From Paracoccus versutus (GTDB lineage Bacteria > Pseudomonadota > Alphaproteobacteria > Rhodobacterales > Rhodobacteraceae), in the NCBI RefSeq assembly GCF_000763885.1, contig NZ_JRKO01000029.1:1-64000 (forward strand): a DNA stretch of 64,000 nucleotides. Direction: 5' to 3'. Below the pieces are notes generated by a model that made no database searches, was not told where the DNA came from, and saw only the letters and a list, made by a program, of their open reading frames with translations. Shown piece by piece: positions 1 to 10,811 of this stretch. Each line of letters opens with the position of its first letter. The stretch's first letter is position 1. The position numbers and the translations under genes were made by a program.

Positions 1-1
1 G

Positions 2-127
2 GTGTTTTCCGTCACCGTGGCGCTTGGCGCGCTGGCCGGCGCCACCGCCATGGGCGCCGCCTTCGGCCTGGTCCCCGCCATCCGCGCCGCCAGGCTAAGC
101 CCCGTCGAGGCGCTGGCAAGCCAATGA
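2..127 (+). CDS. FtsX/MacB-type ABC transporter permease, C-terminal fragment
   Basis: Only the last 41 codons are inside the window. The reading frame is open from base 2 and stops at TGA 125-127. The peptide has a small-residue hydrophobic stretch that looks like the end of a last membrane helix. It is followed by [14 protein letters not shown], which closely resembles the C-terminal signature of FtsX/MacB-family permeases (P-A-R-x-A-x-x-x-P-x-E-A-L). Such proteins are inner-membrane subunits of lipoprotein-release or macrolide/peptide export systems. The substrate cannot be told from this fragment. It lies 79 bp upstream of the exported propeller protein on the same strand, so the two may be co-transcribed. 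Confidence 0.7.
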
Positions 128-206
128 TCTTCCCGCCAGCCGTCCTGCCGGACCGCCAGCCTTTCCCCGAACCGCCGCCCCTGCGGCCCCGAACAGGAGA
201 ATGACG

Positions 207-1370
207 ATGAAACCGAAGACCCGGACCGCATGGCGCATGGCGCTGCCTGCGCTGATGGCGCTGGCGCTGGCCATGCCTGCCGCCGCGCAGGACGCGCCCG
301 CCGAGCCCGAAGCCATGAGCATGGCCCAGTTCGCCCCCGCCGTGATCCGCACCGATTCCATCCCCGGCGCCTACGAGGCCGTGCATTGGGCCGAGGCCGG
401 GCTGGTCTTCGTCGCCTCGGTGCCCAGCTTCGACAAGGGCACGCCGGGCTTCATCCATGTGCTGGACGCCGCGGACCTGCACCCGATCCGGCAGATCCAG
501 CTGCCGCGCCGGCCCTTCGCGCTGGCCTTGGACCGCAGCACCGGGCGGCTTTACGCCGGCAATACGCTGGACGGCTCGCTGACCGTGATCGACGCGAAGG
601 GCGGGCAGATCCTCGACACCATCCAGCTTGGCCAGCCCGAGGGCGAGGGCTTCGAGCATACCCGCATGATCGCGCTGGATGAGGAAAAGGGCCTCGCCTT
701 CGTCACCAGTCCCGGCCAGAAGGGCGTGACCTGGATCGTGGACACCAAGGCGGGGGAACTCTTGCACCGGATCGAGGGCGGGCTCTGGACCGCCGGCGCC
801 GCCTATGACGCGGCTGCCGGGCGCTTCTACGCCAGCGGCGGCGGCATCGAGGAGATCGCGGTGATCGACGCGGCCGGTGCGCGGGTCGGCGCGATCTCGA
901 CCGGCGCCACCACCGAGGAAGGGGCCGAGGCCTCGCAGCATTTCCTCGTGAACCTGGCGATCGACGCCGAGGGCCAGCGCCTGTTTGCGGCCGATGCCAA
1001 CAAGGGCGCGCTTTACGTCTTCGACATCGCCGGGGCCAAGGTGGCCAAGCAGGTTCCGGTCGGCTCCGGCATGCTGGACGTGGCCTATAACCCGGCGCGG
1101 TCCGAGATCTACGCCACCTGGCGCGGGGTCGAGCGCGAGAACAAGGCCGGCACCGGCGGCCTGGCGGTGATCGACGCGCAGGATTATGCGGTCAAGCAGC
1201 GCATCCCACTGCCCAGCCATCCCAACAGCCTGGAGGTCAGCGAGGACGGCCGGACCCTGTTCGTGACGGTGAAGGCCCCGCATGACAAGGACCACCCGGA
1301 CTATCGCGAGGGCGCGCTGGATTCGCTGCTGCGCATCGACCTGGAAAGGCTGGGCGAAGGGGGCGAATAA
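207..1370 (+). CDS. Exported YncE-family beta-propeller protein
   Basis: The product is about 387 residues. It begins with a basic N-terminus, a hydrophobic core and an Ala-rich end (PAAAQ at about residue 28), a typical Sec signal peptide, so it should be periplasmic. The mature part repeats blade-like units such as RLYAGNTLDGSLTVIDAKGG and LFAADANKGALYVFDIAGA. This is the YVTN/YncE pattern of seven-bladed propellers, which bind DNA or ligands or act as scaffolds. I chose ATG 207 because AGGAG at 195-199 is 7 bases upstream. The ATG at 201 is only 1 base from that site. The substrate is unknown. In this group such genes often sit beside ABC or TonB-dependent uptake genes, and an FtsX-type permease precedes it here. 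Confidence 0.75.
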   Translation: MKPKTRTAWRMALPALMALALAMPAAAQDAPAEPEAMSMAQFAPAVIRTDSIPGAYEAVHWAEAGLVFVASVPSFDKGTPGFIHVLDAADLHPIRQIQLPRRPFALALDRSTGRLYAGNTLDGSLTVIDAKGGQILDTIQLGQPEGEGFEHTRMIALDEEKGLAFVTSPGQKGVTWIVDTKAGELLHRIEGGLWTAGAAYDAAAGRFYASGGGIEEIAVIDAAGARVGAISTGATTEEGAEASQHFLVNLAIDAEGQRLFAADANKGALYVFDIAGAKVAKQVPVGSGMLDVAYNPARSEIYATWRGVERENKAGTGGLAVIDAQDYAVKQRIPLPSHPNSLEVSEDGRTLFVTVKAPHDKDHPDYREGALDSLLRIDLERLGEGGE

Positions 1371-1839
1371 GCCTCGGCCCGCTGGCCGCTTCGCCAGGGC
1401 TTGGGATGGTTCCGACCACCGGTCCTCCCGGCGAAGCGGCCGGCCCGGATTTATCGTGGCGGGGCGGGCCTGATCCCGCCCCGGCTCGACCGATCCGATG
1501 GGCCGGGATGGACCGGCGATCCGATCCGGCGCCGCCCTGGCCGAGGTTTTCGATCCCGGCGGGGGACGGTGCTTGATGCGTCTTTGGCGGGGTTCCGACG
1601 ACTGACTGCATTTCGCAGCCACGCGCAGGGCAAGCCTCGCCCCCGAGGGGATTGATCGCCAGGGGACGGCCGCCGGTGGCGAACCTTTCGCCGTCTTCAC
1701 CTCTTGCGCGTCGGGGCGGTGGTCCTGCGATCACCGGCCTGTCGCGGGCGGCAGGGGAAATCCCGGCCGCAAAGGCCACCGCGCTCCGGCTTCGATGCTT
1801 CCACCGCTCCTGTCGCCATGCAGCCGGCCGGTGGCCGCC
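1371..1839. other. 469-bp intergenic region without a recognisable gene
   Basis: This lies between the convergent ends of the propeller gene and hom. Short frames are open here in several phases but none has a recognisable product or a good ribosome site. A perfect 9-bp hairpin lies at 1460-1483 (CGGGGCGGG, 6-nt loop, CCCGCCCCG). It has no T-run on either side, so it could be a weak or factor-assisted terminator. I see nothing else. Confidence 0.5.
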
Positions 1840-3156
1840 TTAGACCTCTTCGATCCGCAGCTCGACCGGCTCGCCGGCGATGACGCCGGTGCGGGGCAGG
1901 GCCTCGATGGCATGGTCGATGGCCTCGGGCGTGGTCTTGTGGGTGACGATCAGCACCGGCGCCACCCCTTCGGTGCGGGAATGGCCGTATTGCCGCATGC
2001 GGTCGATCGAGATGCCCGCATCGCCCAGGACCGTCGCCACCTTGGCCAGCGCCCCCGGCTTGTCGGTCAGTTGCAGGCGGATGTAATAGGCCGCCGGCAC
2101 CGCCGTGCGCGCCGGCTGCGGGCGGGCCAGCGTCGCCGCCGGCTGGCCGAAGCTTGGCATCCGCACGCCGCGCGCGATCTCGACCACGTCGGACATCACC
2201 GCGCTGGCGGTCGGGCCCTCGCCGGCCCCGGCGCCGCGCAGCACGATCTGGCCGACTGCATCGCCCTCGATCACCACCATGTTGGTGCCGCCCTGCAACT
2301 GCCCCAGCGGGCTGTCGGCGGGCACCAGGCAGGGCGACATGCGCTGTTCCAGCCCGCGCCCGGTCATCTGCGCCACGCCCAGAAGCTTGATGCGATAGCC
2401 CATGTCGGCGGCGCGGCGGATGTCGTCGATGCTGACCCGCTCGATGCCCTCGATCTCGACCGCGTCGAAGCTGGGCCGGGTGCCGAAGGCGATGGCCGAC
2501 AGGATCGCCAGCTTGTGGCTGGCGTCGATGCCGCCGACGTCCAGCGTCGGATCGGCCTCCAGATAGCCCAGCTGCCGCGCCTCCTCGAAGACCTCCTCAT
2601 AGGGCAGGCCGGCGCTTTCCATCCGGGTCAGGATATAGTTGCAGGTGCCGTTCATGACGCCCATGACGCGGCGGATCTCGTTGCCGGAAAGCGATTCGGT
2701 CATCGCCTTGATCACCGGGATGCCGCCCGCCACCGCGGCCTCGAAACGGATCACCCGGCCATTGGCCTCGGCCAGTTCCGCCAGCTCCTGGCCGTGGATC
2801 GCCAGCAGCGCCTTGTTGGCCGTCACCACGTCCTTGCCGGCGCGCAGCGCGGCCGTCACCGCCTCGCGGGCGATGCCCTCGTCGCCGCCGATCAGCTCGA
2901 CGAAGACATCCACGTCCTCGCGCAGCGCGAGCGCACGGGCGTCCTCTTCCCAGCCATAGCCGGACAGGTCCAGGTCGCGGTTCTTGCGCCGGTCGCGGGC
3001 GCAGACGGCGGTGACGGTGATCGGCCGGCCGGCGCGCAGGGCCAGCAGGGCGGCGTGTTTCTGGATGATCTTGACGGTGCCGGTGCCGACCGTCCCGAGG
3101 CCAGCGATGCCGAGACGAAGCGGAGAGGCGTTTTGCCCCTGGTTCTGGGCGGACAT
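1840..3156 (-). CDS. hom: Homoserine dehydrogenase
   Basis: The 438-residue product should reduce aspartate-4-semialdehyde to homoserine with NAD(P)H, the branch point to threonine, methionine and isoleucine. An N-terminal Rossmann motif GIAGLGTVGTGT (about residues 16-27) binds the cofactor. The catalytic region carries the family signature (GGIPVIKAM and LEADPTLDVGGIDASHKLAIL). A C-terminal ACT domain (about 350-430, KPGALAKVATVLGDAGISI) fits feedback control by threonine. The length is normal for the monofunctional enzyme. A sigma70-like promoter lies just upstream. The gene is monocistronic as far as can be seen, and its 3' end faces a gene-poor gap. Confidence 0.96.
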   Translation of the reverse strand: MSAQNQGQNASPLRLGIAGLGTVGTGTVKIIQKHAALLALRAGRPITVTAVCARDRRKNRDLDLSGYGWEEDARALALREDVDVFVELIGGDEGIAREAVTAALRAGKDVVTANKALLAIHGQELAELAEANGRVIRFEAAVAGGIPVIKAMTESLSGNEIRRVMGVMNGTCNYILTRMESAGLPYEEVFEEARQLGYLEADPTLDVGGIDASHKLAILSAIAFGTRPSFDAVEIEGIERVSIDDIRRAADMGYRIKLLGVAQMTGRGLEQRMSPCLVPADSPLGQLQGGTNMVVIEGDAVGQIVLRGAGAGEGPTASAVMSDVVEIARGVRMPSFGQPAATLARPQPARTAVPAAYYIRLQLTDKPGALAKVATVLGDAGISIDRMRQYGHSRTEGVAPVLIVTHKTTPEAIDHAIEALPRTGVIAGEPVELRIEEV

Positions 3157-3183
3157 ATGAAACTCTTATCTATGGACGATGCG

Positions 3184-3212
3184 GTGTTAGCGGATGGCGC
3201 GGCACGTTGCAA
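3184..3212 (-). promoter_or_regulatory. Candidate sigma70 promoter of hom
   Basis: On the minus strand TTGCAA (3207-3212) and TAACAC (3184-3189) are separated by exactly 17 bp. This predicts a start near 3177 and a leader of about 21 nt before the ATG at 3156. The leader contains AAGAG as a weak ribosome site. This is a motif match only. Confidence 0.5.
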
Positions 3213-3235
3213 CGCGCATGGCTGCCGGCCGCGGC

Positions 3236-3769
3236 TCAGGCCTCGTCGTCGCCCGCCCAATAGCCCCGCACGCCGGTCGCCCGCATCACCCGCAGCACGC
3301 GGGTGCCGATCTCGACCGTGTCGGCGCGGATGACCTCCAGGTCGGCGATGCCCAGGGGCTGGCGCTGCACCTCGCCCTTGGTGTTGACGAAGGCGGGGTG
3401 CCAGCGCGCCTTGTCCTCGGTCGGCCGCCACGAGGCATGGCACAGCAGGTTGCGCTGCAGGCGGATCTCGGCCAGCCGGTCGGTGATGCGGTTGCGGTCG
3501 CGCAGGCCGGGATAGCGGCGCATGGCGGCGTCGAGCTGCTCGATCAGCGTGCCCATGGAATCGTCGGCGATCGAGACCATGCGGGTCAGCCAGCTTTGCA
3601 GCTCTTCCTCGGTCAGGTCGTCGGCCAGCCGCGCGCGGTCCAGCGCATAGATGGTGCGCTTGATGATCTCCTCGAGCCAGCCGAAATTCGCCACGCATTG
3701 CCCCAGGGCTGCGGCGAAATCCGGCGGCAGGGTGTAATGCGTCTCGGGCGGCGCGCCTATCCTGGCCAT
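3236..3769 (-). CDS. HEPN-like hypothetical protein
   Basis: The 177-residue product is cytoplasmic, helical and unrecognised by name. Two features stand out. One is a helix FGWLEEIIKRTIYALDR (about 29-45). The other is QRNLLCHASW (about 105-114), which contains R-N-x-x-x-H, the R-x4-H pattern with a polar residue after Arg that marks HEPN nucleases. Family membership is inferred from this motif and from the all-helical layout, not from a search. HEPN proteins are often toxins or RNases, but no antitoxin or nucleotidyltransferase gene is adjacent. The neighbours are hom and an acetyltransferase. It could equally be a non-catalytic helical protein. Confidence 0.6.
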   Translation of the reverse strand: MARIGAPPETHYTLPPDFAAALGQCVANFGWLEEIIKRTIYALDRARLADDLTEEELQSWLTRMVSIADDSMGTLIEQLDAAMRRYPGLRDRNRITDRLAEIRLQRNLLCHASWRPTEDKARWHPAFVNTKGEVQRQPLGIADLEVIRADTVEIGTRVLRVMRATGVRGYWAGDDEA

Positions 3770-4061
3770 GATGCACCGATAGGGGCGAGGGGAAGCAGGC
3801 CATGGCCCAGGCCCACAGGCCGCGGCCCGCCGAATGCCGCCCGCCGGGGTTCAAGCGGCGCGCGAGCGCGCAGCGGGACCGCATCGGGCGGCAAGCAGGC
3901 CACGGCCCCTCGGGGCGCCCCGCGTCTCAAGAAAATGTCTTTGCGGCCGATTTTTCCGTTGCCTGCGATGCCGGTGATCTGCCTGCCCCTGCCGTCGTCC
4001 ATCCTGTCCCCGCGCTGCCGGGCACGAGTTTTCCATAGCGCCCGGCGGCAGGCAAGCCGGG

Positions 4062-4550
4062 TCAGAGGATCTTTTGCAGCAGCACCAGGTCCAGCCAGCG
4101 GCCGAACTTGCGCCCCGCCTGCGGCACCAGCCCGACCTGGCGATAGCCGATGGCGCGGTGAAAGGCGAGACCGGTGCCGTTCTCGGCCGAGACGGCGGCG
4201 ATCATGCCATGCGCGCCCCCGGCGCGGGCGTGATCCTCCAGTGCCGCCATCAGCGCCCGGCCGATCCCGCGCCCGCGCGCGGCGGGGGACAGGATCACGG
4301 TATGCTCCATGCAATGGGCATAGCCGTTGCCGGCGCGAAACTGGTCATAGCTCGCCAGCCCCAGGACCGCGCCCGCCTCTTCGGCGACCAGGAACGCCCG
4401 CCCGGCGGCCCGGCGGCCGGCGATCATCCGCGCCAGCCCCTCTGCCGTCCTCTCCTCGCTGGAAAAGGTGATCGTGGTCTCGCGGATCAGCGGGTTCCAG
4501 AACGCCAGGATCGCCGGAATGTCCCCCTCGGCAACAGGACGCAGCATCAT
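4062..4550 (-). CDS. GNAT-family N-acetyltransferase (phosphinothricin acetyltransferase-like)
   Basis: The product is about 162 residues from ATG 4550. GGGAGG lies 7 bases upstream of that codon. A longer frame starts at 4586 but lacks such a site. The start LRPVAEGDIPAILAFWNPLI and the acetyl-CoA loop SPAARGRGIGRALMAAL (R-x-x-G-x-G/A) are typical of the Pat/Bar-like group. FSSEERT and GLAFHRAIGYRQVG also fit it. The enzyme should transfer acetyl from acetyl-CoA to an amino group of a small molecule. The true substrate may be an amino acid analogue such as methionine sulfoximine. It is downstream of the mutase gene on the same strand, separated by a copy of the dispersed repeat. Confidence 0.85.
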   Translation of the reverse strand: MMLRPVAEGDIPAILAFWNPLIRETTITFSSEERTAEGLARMIAGRRAAGRAFLVAEEAGAVLGLASYDQFRAGNGYAHCMEHTVILSPAARGRGIGRALMAALEDHARAGGAHGMIAAVSAENGTGLAFHRAIGYRQVGLVPQAGRKFGRWLDLVLLQKIL

Positions 4551-4595
4551 TGCCGGGCCTCCCTCACGGCGCCGCCCGTCGGGCAAGGGCCGCGC

Positions 4596-4622
4596 GCTTC
4601 TTCGTTCCCCAAATACCCATGC
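4596..4622 (-). repeat. Dispersed GGGTATTTG intergenic repeat, copy 1
   Basis: Read on the minus strand it begins GCATGGGTATTTGGGGAACG and ends GAAGAAGC. It sits between the 3' end of the mutase gene and the acetyltransferase gene. Six other copies occur in this window. Confidence 0.65.
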
Positions 4623-4656
4623 GGCCGCGACGCCGGGCGCCCCGGCCGCAGGCTTG

Positions 4657-6801
4657 TCATGCCGCCCGTGCCGCGCGGATCAGGCCGAGGATGTCGCGCG
4701 CCGCCGCGGGGATGTTGGTCCCCGGCCCGAAGATCGCCTTCACGCCGGCCTTCTTCAGGAAATCGTAGTCCTGCTGCGGGATCACGCCGCCGCAGATCAC
4801 GATGATGTCGCCCGCGCCCTGCTCCTTCAGCGCCGCGATCAGCTTGGGCGCCAGGGTCTTGTGGCCCGCCGCCTGCGAGGAAATCCCCACCACATGCACG
4901 TCGTTGTCGATGGCGTCCTGCGCCGCTTCCTCGGGGGTCTGGAACAGCGGCCCCACGTCGACGTCGAAGCCGATGTCGGCGAAGGCGGTGGCGATCACCT
5001 TGGCGCCGCGGTCGTGGCCGTCCTGGCCCATCTTGACCACCAGCATGCGCGGGCGGCGACCTTCCTCCTCGGCGAAGGCCTCGACGTCGCGCTGGATCTG
5101 CGCGAAACCGTCGTCGCCCTCATAGGCGGCGCCATAGACGCCGGCCAGGGTCTTGACCTCGGCGCGGTGGCGGCCGAATTCCTTTTCCATCGCCATGCTG
5201 ATCTCTCCCACAGAAGCGCGCGCCCGCGCGGCTTCGACCGCGGCTTCCAGCAGGTTGCCGCCTTCCTTCGCCCGGCGCGACAGCTCGGCCAGCGCCGCCT
5301 GGCATTTCGCCTCGTCCCGCGTCTCGCGCATCTTGTGCAGCCGCGCGATCTGGGCGTCGCGCACCTTCATGTTGTCGATGTCGAGGATGTCGATCGGATC
5401 CTCCTTGGCCAGGCGATACTTGTTCACGCCGACGATCACCTCCTCGCCGCGGTCGATCTGGGCCTGGCGGCGGGCCGCCGTCTCCTCGATGCGCAGCTTG
5501 GGCATCCCCGAGGCGACGGCCTTGGTCATGCCGCCCATGGCCTCGACCTCCTCGATCAGCGCCCAGGCCTTCTCGGCCAGCTGCGCGGTCAGGCTCTCGA
5601 CGTAATAGCTGCCCGCCAGCGGATCGACGACATGGGTGATGCCGGTTTCCTCCTGCAGGATCAGCTGGGTGTTGCGGGCGATGCGGGCGCTGAACTCGGT
5701 CGGCAGCGCGATGGCCTCGTCCAGCGCGTTGGTGTGCAGCGACTGCGTGCCCCCCAGCGCCGCCGCCATCGCCTCATAGGCGGTGCGGACCACGTTGTTG
5801 TAGGGATCCTGTTCCTGCAGGCTGACGCCCGAGGTCTGGCAATGCGTGCGCAGCATCAGGCTGCCCGGCTTCTTGGGGTCGAATTCCTTCATGATCCGCG
5901 TCCACAGCAGGCGGGCGGCGCGCAGCTTGGCCGCCTCCATGAAGAAGTTCATGCCGATGGCGAAGAAGAAGGACAGCCGCCCGGCGAACTGGTCCACGTC
6001 CATGCCGGCCTTCAGCGCGGCGCGGACGTATTCGCGCCCGTCGGCCAGCGTATAGGCCAGCTCCTGCACCAGGTTCGCCCCCGCCTCCTGCATGTGATAG
6101 CCCGAGATCGAGATCGAGTTGAACTTGGGCATCTCGTTCGAGGTGTATTCGATGATGTCCGCGATGATCCGCATCGAGGGCTCGGGCGGATAGATATAGG
6201 TGTTGCGGACCATGAACTCCTTGAGGATGTCGTTCTGGATCGTGCCCGACAGCACGGCGCGGGAATGGCCCTGTTCCTCGCCGGTGACGATGAAATTCGC
6301 CAGGATCGGGATCACCGCGCCGTTCATGGTCATCGAGACCGACACCTTGTCCAGCGGGATGCCGTCGAACAGGATCTTCATGTCCTCGACGCTGTCGATG
6401 GCGACGCCGGCCTTGCCCACGTCGCCCTCGACGCGGGGGTGGTCGCTGTCATAGCCGCGATGCGTCGCCAGGTCGAAGGCGACCGAGACGCCCTGCTGCC
6501 CGGCGGCCAGCGCCTTGCGATAGAAGGCGTTCGATTCCTCGGCCGTCGAGAAGCCGGCATATTGCCGGATGGTCCAGGGCCGGCCGGCATACATGGTGGC
6601 GCGCGGGCCGCGGGTGAAGGGCTCGATGCCGGGCAGGCTGTCCAGGTGATCCAGGCTCTTCACGTCCGCCTCGGTGTAAAGCGGCTTGACCTCGATCCCC
6701 TCCAGCGTGTGCCAGGTCAGGCTGTCGGGATCGGCGCCTTTCAGCTCCTTGCTGGCGAGCCGGCGCCATTCATCGAGGGCGGCTTTCGTGCTTTCGGTCA
6801 T
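4657..6801 (-). CDS. scpA: Methylmalonyl-CoA mutase (adenosylcobalamin-dependent)
   Basis: The 714-residue product interconverts (R)-methylmalonyl-CoA and succinyl-CoA, the last step that brings propionyl-CoA into the TCA cycle. The N-terminal TIM barrel (about 30-560) includes the substrate-channel region [20 protein letters not shown]. The C-terminal B12-binding domain (about 580-710) has the base-off signature DGHDRG, whose His replaces the lower axial ligand, plus a later [12 protein letters not shown] loop. It is a single-chain enzyme of normal length. pccA and pccB lie 1.5 kb and 6 kb upstream on the same strand, completing the methylmalonyl-CoA pathway except for the epimerase. The gene diverges from the DUF4174 gene across 57 bp. 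Confidence 0.97.
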   Translation of the reverse strand: MTESTKAALDEWRRLASKELKGADPDSLTWHTLEGIEVKPLYTEADVKSLDHLDSLPGIEPFTRGPRATMYAGRPWTIRQYAGFSTAEESNAFYRKALAAGQQGVSVAFDLATHRGYDSDHPRVEGDVGKAGVAIDSVEDMKILFDGIPLDKVSVSMTMNGAVIPILANFIVTGEEQGHSRAVLSGTIQNDILKEFMVRNTYIYPPEPSMRIIADIIEYTSNEMPKFNSISISGYHMQEAGANLVQELAYTLADGREYVRAALKAGMDVDQFAGRLSFFFAIGMNFFMEAAKLRAARLLWTRIMKEFDPKKPGSLMLRTHCQTSGVSLQEQDPYNNVVRTAYEAMAAALGGTQSLHTNALDEAIALPTEFSARIARNTQLILQEETGITHVVDPLAGSYYVESLTAQLAEKAWALIEEVEAMGGMTKAVASGMPKLRIEETAARRQAQIDRGEEVIVGVNKYRLAKEDPIDILDIDNMKVRDAQIARLHKMRETRDEAKCQAALAELSRRAKEGGNLLEAAVEAARARASVGEISMAMEKEFGRHRAEVKTLAGVYGAAYEGDDGFAQIQRDVEAFAEEEGRRPRMLVVKMGQDGHDRGAKVIATAFADIGFDVDVGPLFQTPEEAAQDAIDNDVHVVGISSQAAGHKTLAPKLIAALKEQGAGDIIVICGGVIPQQDYDFLKKAGVKAIFGPGTNIPAAARDILGLIRAARAA

Positions 6802-6858
6802 CTTGCATCCTTTCCCATGGCCCCTCGGCTCTTATATGAATGAGGAGAAGAGGGGGCG

Positions 6859-7386
6859 ATGAAACTGAAACGGTTGATTTTGCTGGTCGTGGTGCCGCTG
6901 GTGGCGGCGATGGGTCCAAGGCCCGAAGGCGAGGCCGACGGCCATCGCCCATATGTCCGCGGCGAAGTGCCCGCCGCGCGCAGCGAGACGGGGACGCCCG
7001 CGCGTCCCGAAACGCCTGCGGGCGAATTGACGGTGCTGCCCGCCGCCGAGGCCGATCCGGCCGAGTTCAGGTGGCAGGCCCGGCCGGTGGTGATCTTTGC
7101 CGATACCGCCGCCGATCCGGCCTTCATCGAGCAGCTGGCCGCCTTGCAGCGCGACCCGGCGCCGCTGATCGCCCGCGACGTGGTGGTCGTCACCGATACC
7201 GAGCCGGCGGCGGCAAGCATCTGGCGCCGGCAATTGCGCCCCGAGGGGTTTTCGCTGGTGCTGATGGACAAGGACGGCCAGGTCAAGCAGCGCAAGCCCG
7301 TGCCCTGGTCGGTGCGCGAGATCACGCGGGCCATCGACAAGTTCCCGCTGCGCCTGCAGGAAATCGGCCGCGCCGGCCTGCCGTGA
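6859..7386 (+). CDS. DUF4174-domain exported protein
   Basis: The 175-residue product has a hydrophobic N-terminus (MKLKRLILLVVVPLVAAMG) that should be a signal peptide or anchor. A Pro/Glu-rich linker follows. The last about 110 residues match the DUF4174 pattern (RPVVIFADTAADPAFIEQL, then GFSLVLMDKDGQVKQRK and a final IDKFPLRLQEIG). The fold is thioredoxin-like but there is no CxxC, so redox activity is unlikely. Start ATG 6859 follows a purine-rich site (GAGGAGAAGAGGGGG). It diverges from the mutase gene within the propionyl-CoA cluster. Its function is unknown. Confidence 0.8.
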   Translation: MKLKRLILLVVVPLVAAMGPRPEGEADGHRPYVRGEVPAARSETGTPARPETPAGELTVLPAAEADPAEFRWQARPVVIFADTAADPAFIEQLAALQRDPAPLIARDVVVVTDTEPAAASIWRRQLRPEGFSLVLMDKDGQVKQRKPVPWSVREITRAIDKFPLRLQEIGRAGLP

Positions 7387-7488
7387 CGCGGCATGGCGAA
7401 AATCGCAGCGATTCCGTTGCGGGACGGCCGCCCAGGCATTATCTTGGGGACAGGGCCGCACGGATGCCCGGTGACAAGGAGAAGCTCG

Positions 7489-7680
7489 ATGGCCAAAACG
7501 CCCTTGCTGCGCGCGACGGAAGAACCCGCCCCGGCGACGGTGTCCGGCCAGCCCAAACCGGGCCCGGTCGCGGCCTCGCTGGCCGAGCGGCTGGCCCGTG
7601 CCCGCACCGCCAATGAGATGGCCATCATCGTCGGTCTGAAACCCATCAAAGGCCGCTCCGGTCCGAAGATCGCCTACTGA
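7489..7680 (+). CDS. Small hypothetical protein, 63 aa
   Basis: ATG 7489 follows AAGGAG with 7 bases between. The in-frame ATG at 7393 has no such site, so I took the short form. The peptide is Pro/Ala-rich and soluble, with a short amphipathic helix (SLAERLARARTANEMAI) and a basic end. I recognise no domain. It converges on the membrane-anchored protein gene of the opposite strand and overlaps its 3' end by 35 bp (7646-7680). Confidence 0.5.
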   Translation: MAKTPLLRATEEPAPATVSGQPKPGPVAASLAERLARARTANEMAIIVGLKPIKGRSGPKIAY

Positions 7681-8308
7681 GGCGGTCGCGCAGTTCCGCC
7701 AATTCGCCGGGCAGGGCGGCGGCGATGCGCCCGGCGCTCGTCCGTTCCTCCTGTTGCAGCAATTCCTGAACCGCCCGCTCGCCGCCGAAGATGCTGGCCA
7801 TGAGCAGCCGCATCGCCTCGTGCCCGGTCTCGCGCGCCGCTTCGGTCAGTCCCAGGTAATCCCCGAACATCTCGACCGCGCGGGCCGCGTCCTTCCTGGC
7901 CTGGCTGCGGATCGCCTCGGCAAAGGCGGCCATGACCGAAAGCTGCCGGTAATAGGTCACGACCGGGTCGATGACCGAGGCCGGAAGGACATGCACCTCG
8001 TCGAGGATGGCGGCAAAGATCCGGTCGTTGGCCTGGGTCGGGATCACCGGCACCCGGCCGCTGTCGCGCAGGCTGTCCAGCAGCCGCTGCGCCTCGTCCT
8101 CGTCCAGCCGCTGCGCTTCCAGCGCCACGACATGGGCGCGGATCTCGGCCAGCAGCGCGCGCTGCACGTCGCCGACCCGCTCGGCGCGCAGCTTGGCGTC
8201 GCGCCGGCGGTTCTGGAAGGCGACGACCCACCAGCCCGCGGCGATGAACAGCCCGGCGATCAACGCCTGCTGCGCATGGGGGCTGAGATAGTCGTCCAGA
8301 AGCGGCAT
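7646..8308 (-). CDS. Hypothetical single-pass membrane protein
   Basis: The 220-residue product has one N-terminal membrane helix (about residues 12-30, ALIAGLFIAAGWWVVAF). A long charged, mostly helical cytoplasmic part follows, with heptad-like stretches such as DVQRALLAEIRAHVVALEAQ and a C-terminal Arg/Ser tail. It may oligomerise through a coiled coil. I recognise no family. It follows pccA on the same strand with 49 bp between, so it may be read from the same transcript. Its 3' end overlaps the small opposite-strand gene. Confidence 0.65.
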   Translation of the reverse strand: MPLLDDYLSPHAQQALIAGLFIAAGWWVVAFQNRRRDAKLRAERVGDVQRALLAEIRAHVVALEAQRLDEDEAQRLLDSLRDSGRVPVIPTQANDRIFAAILDEVHVLPASVIDPVVTYYRQLSVMAAFAEAIRSQARKDAARAVEMFGDYLGLTEAARETGHEAMRLLMASIFGGERAVQELLQQEERTSAGRIAAALPGELAELRDRLSRRSSDRSGL

Positions 8309-8357
8309 GGTTCCCGATCCTCGTGCCGGGCGCTGGCGGGCGCCCGGCGGTTTCCCG

Positions 8358-10415
<2,058 letters not shown>

Positions 10416-10446
10416 GCTTCTTTCCCTTGGGGCAGATCCCGAACGT

Positions 10447-10480
10447 GAAAAAGCCGCCCCGGCAGGCTGCCGGGACGGCT
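10447..10480 (-). terminator. Rho-independent terminator of the 10533-10745 lipoprotein gene
   Basis: A 13-bp stem (AGCCGCCCCGGCA at 10452-10464 pairing with TGCCGGGACGGCT at 10468-10480, one mismatch) has a 3-nt loop. On the minus strand it is followed by TTTTTC. It separates the small lipoprotein gene from pccA. Confidence 0.8.
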
Positions 10481-10532
10481 GGAAAAAGGCTGGGCCGGCG
10501 CGCGCGGGCGCGCCGTCAGCGTGGCGAAGGCG

Positions 10533-10745
10533 TTATTGGCAAAGCCGCACGTCGTCGCAAAGCGCACCGGCGACGGCGCCGATCGCCGCGCCCTTGGCGA
10601 CATCATGGCCGCCCACATGGGCAGCGGTTGCGCCGACACCGGCACCGATGATGCCGCGGTCCATGTCGGTCGGATTGATGCCTTGGGTGCAGCCGGCCAG
10701 GCCGAACAGACCGAGACCAAGCACGAGGACGAGTTTCTTGGACAT
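10533..10745 (-). CDS. Small glycine-zipper lipoprotein
   Basis: The 70-residue product has a lipoprotein signal peptide ending in FGLAGC (lipobox L-A-G-C, Cys 19). An Asp-containing linker follows, then a glycine-zipper segment GIIGAGVGATAAHVGGH and KGAAIGAVAGALCDD. Such YMGG-like segments insert in or span membranes. The end, GALCDDVRLCQ, is nearly repeated in the next upstream gene, so the two are paralogues. It lies between pccA and pccB in the propionate cluster. Its role is unknown and is probably in the envelope. Confidence 0.75.
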   Translation of the reverse strand: MSKKLVLVLGLGLFGLAGCTQGINPTDMDRGIIGAGVGATAAHVGGHDVAKGAAIGAVAGALCDDVRLCQ

Positions 10746-10811
10746 CTCGTTTGCTCCGGGATGCGGGCGGTGGCGCGAGCCGTCGGTGCAGCGCCTGCCG
10801 CCCTGTTGAAA

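Noticed and set aside
12-1700. Long minus-strand open frame opposite the propeller gene
   Set aside because: Composition is Arg/Gly/Pro/Ala-rich with no domain pattern. It is a mirror of high-GC third-position codon use in the real plus-strand gene.
4468-6843. 791-codon plus-strand open frame opposite the mutase gene
   Set aside because: Antisense shadow with His/Asp/Leu-rich random composition. The minus strand encodes a complete, conserved enzyme.
8325-8348. Terminator after pccA
   Set aside because: A perfect 9-bp hairpin exists, but it is not followed by a T-run on the minus strand and the next gene starts 17 bp further on.
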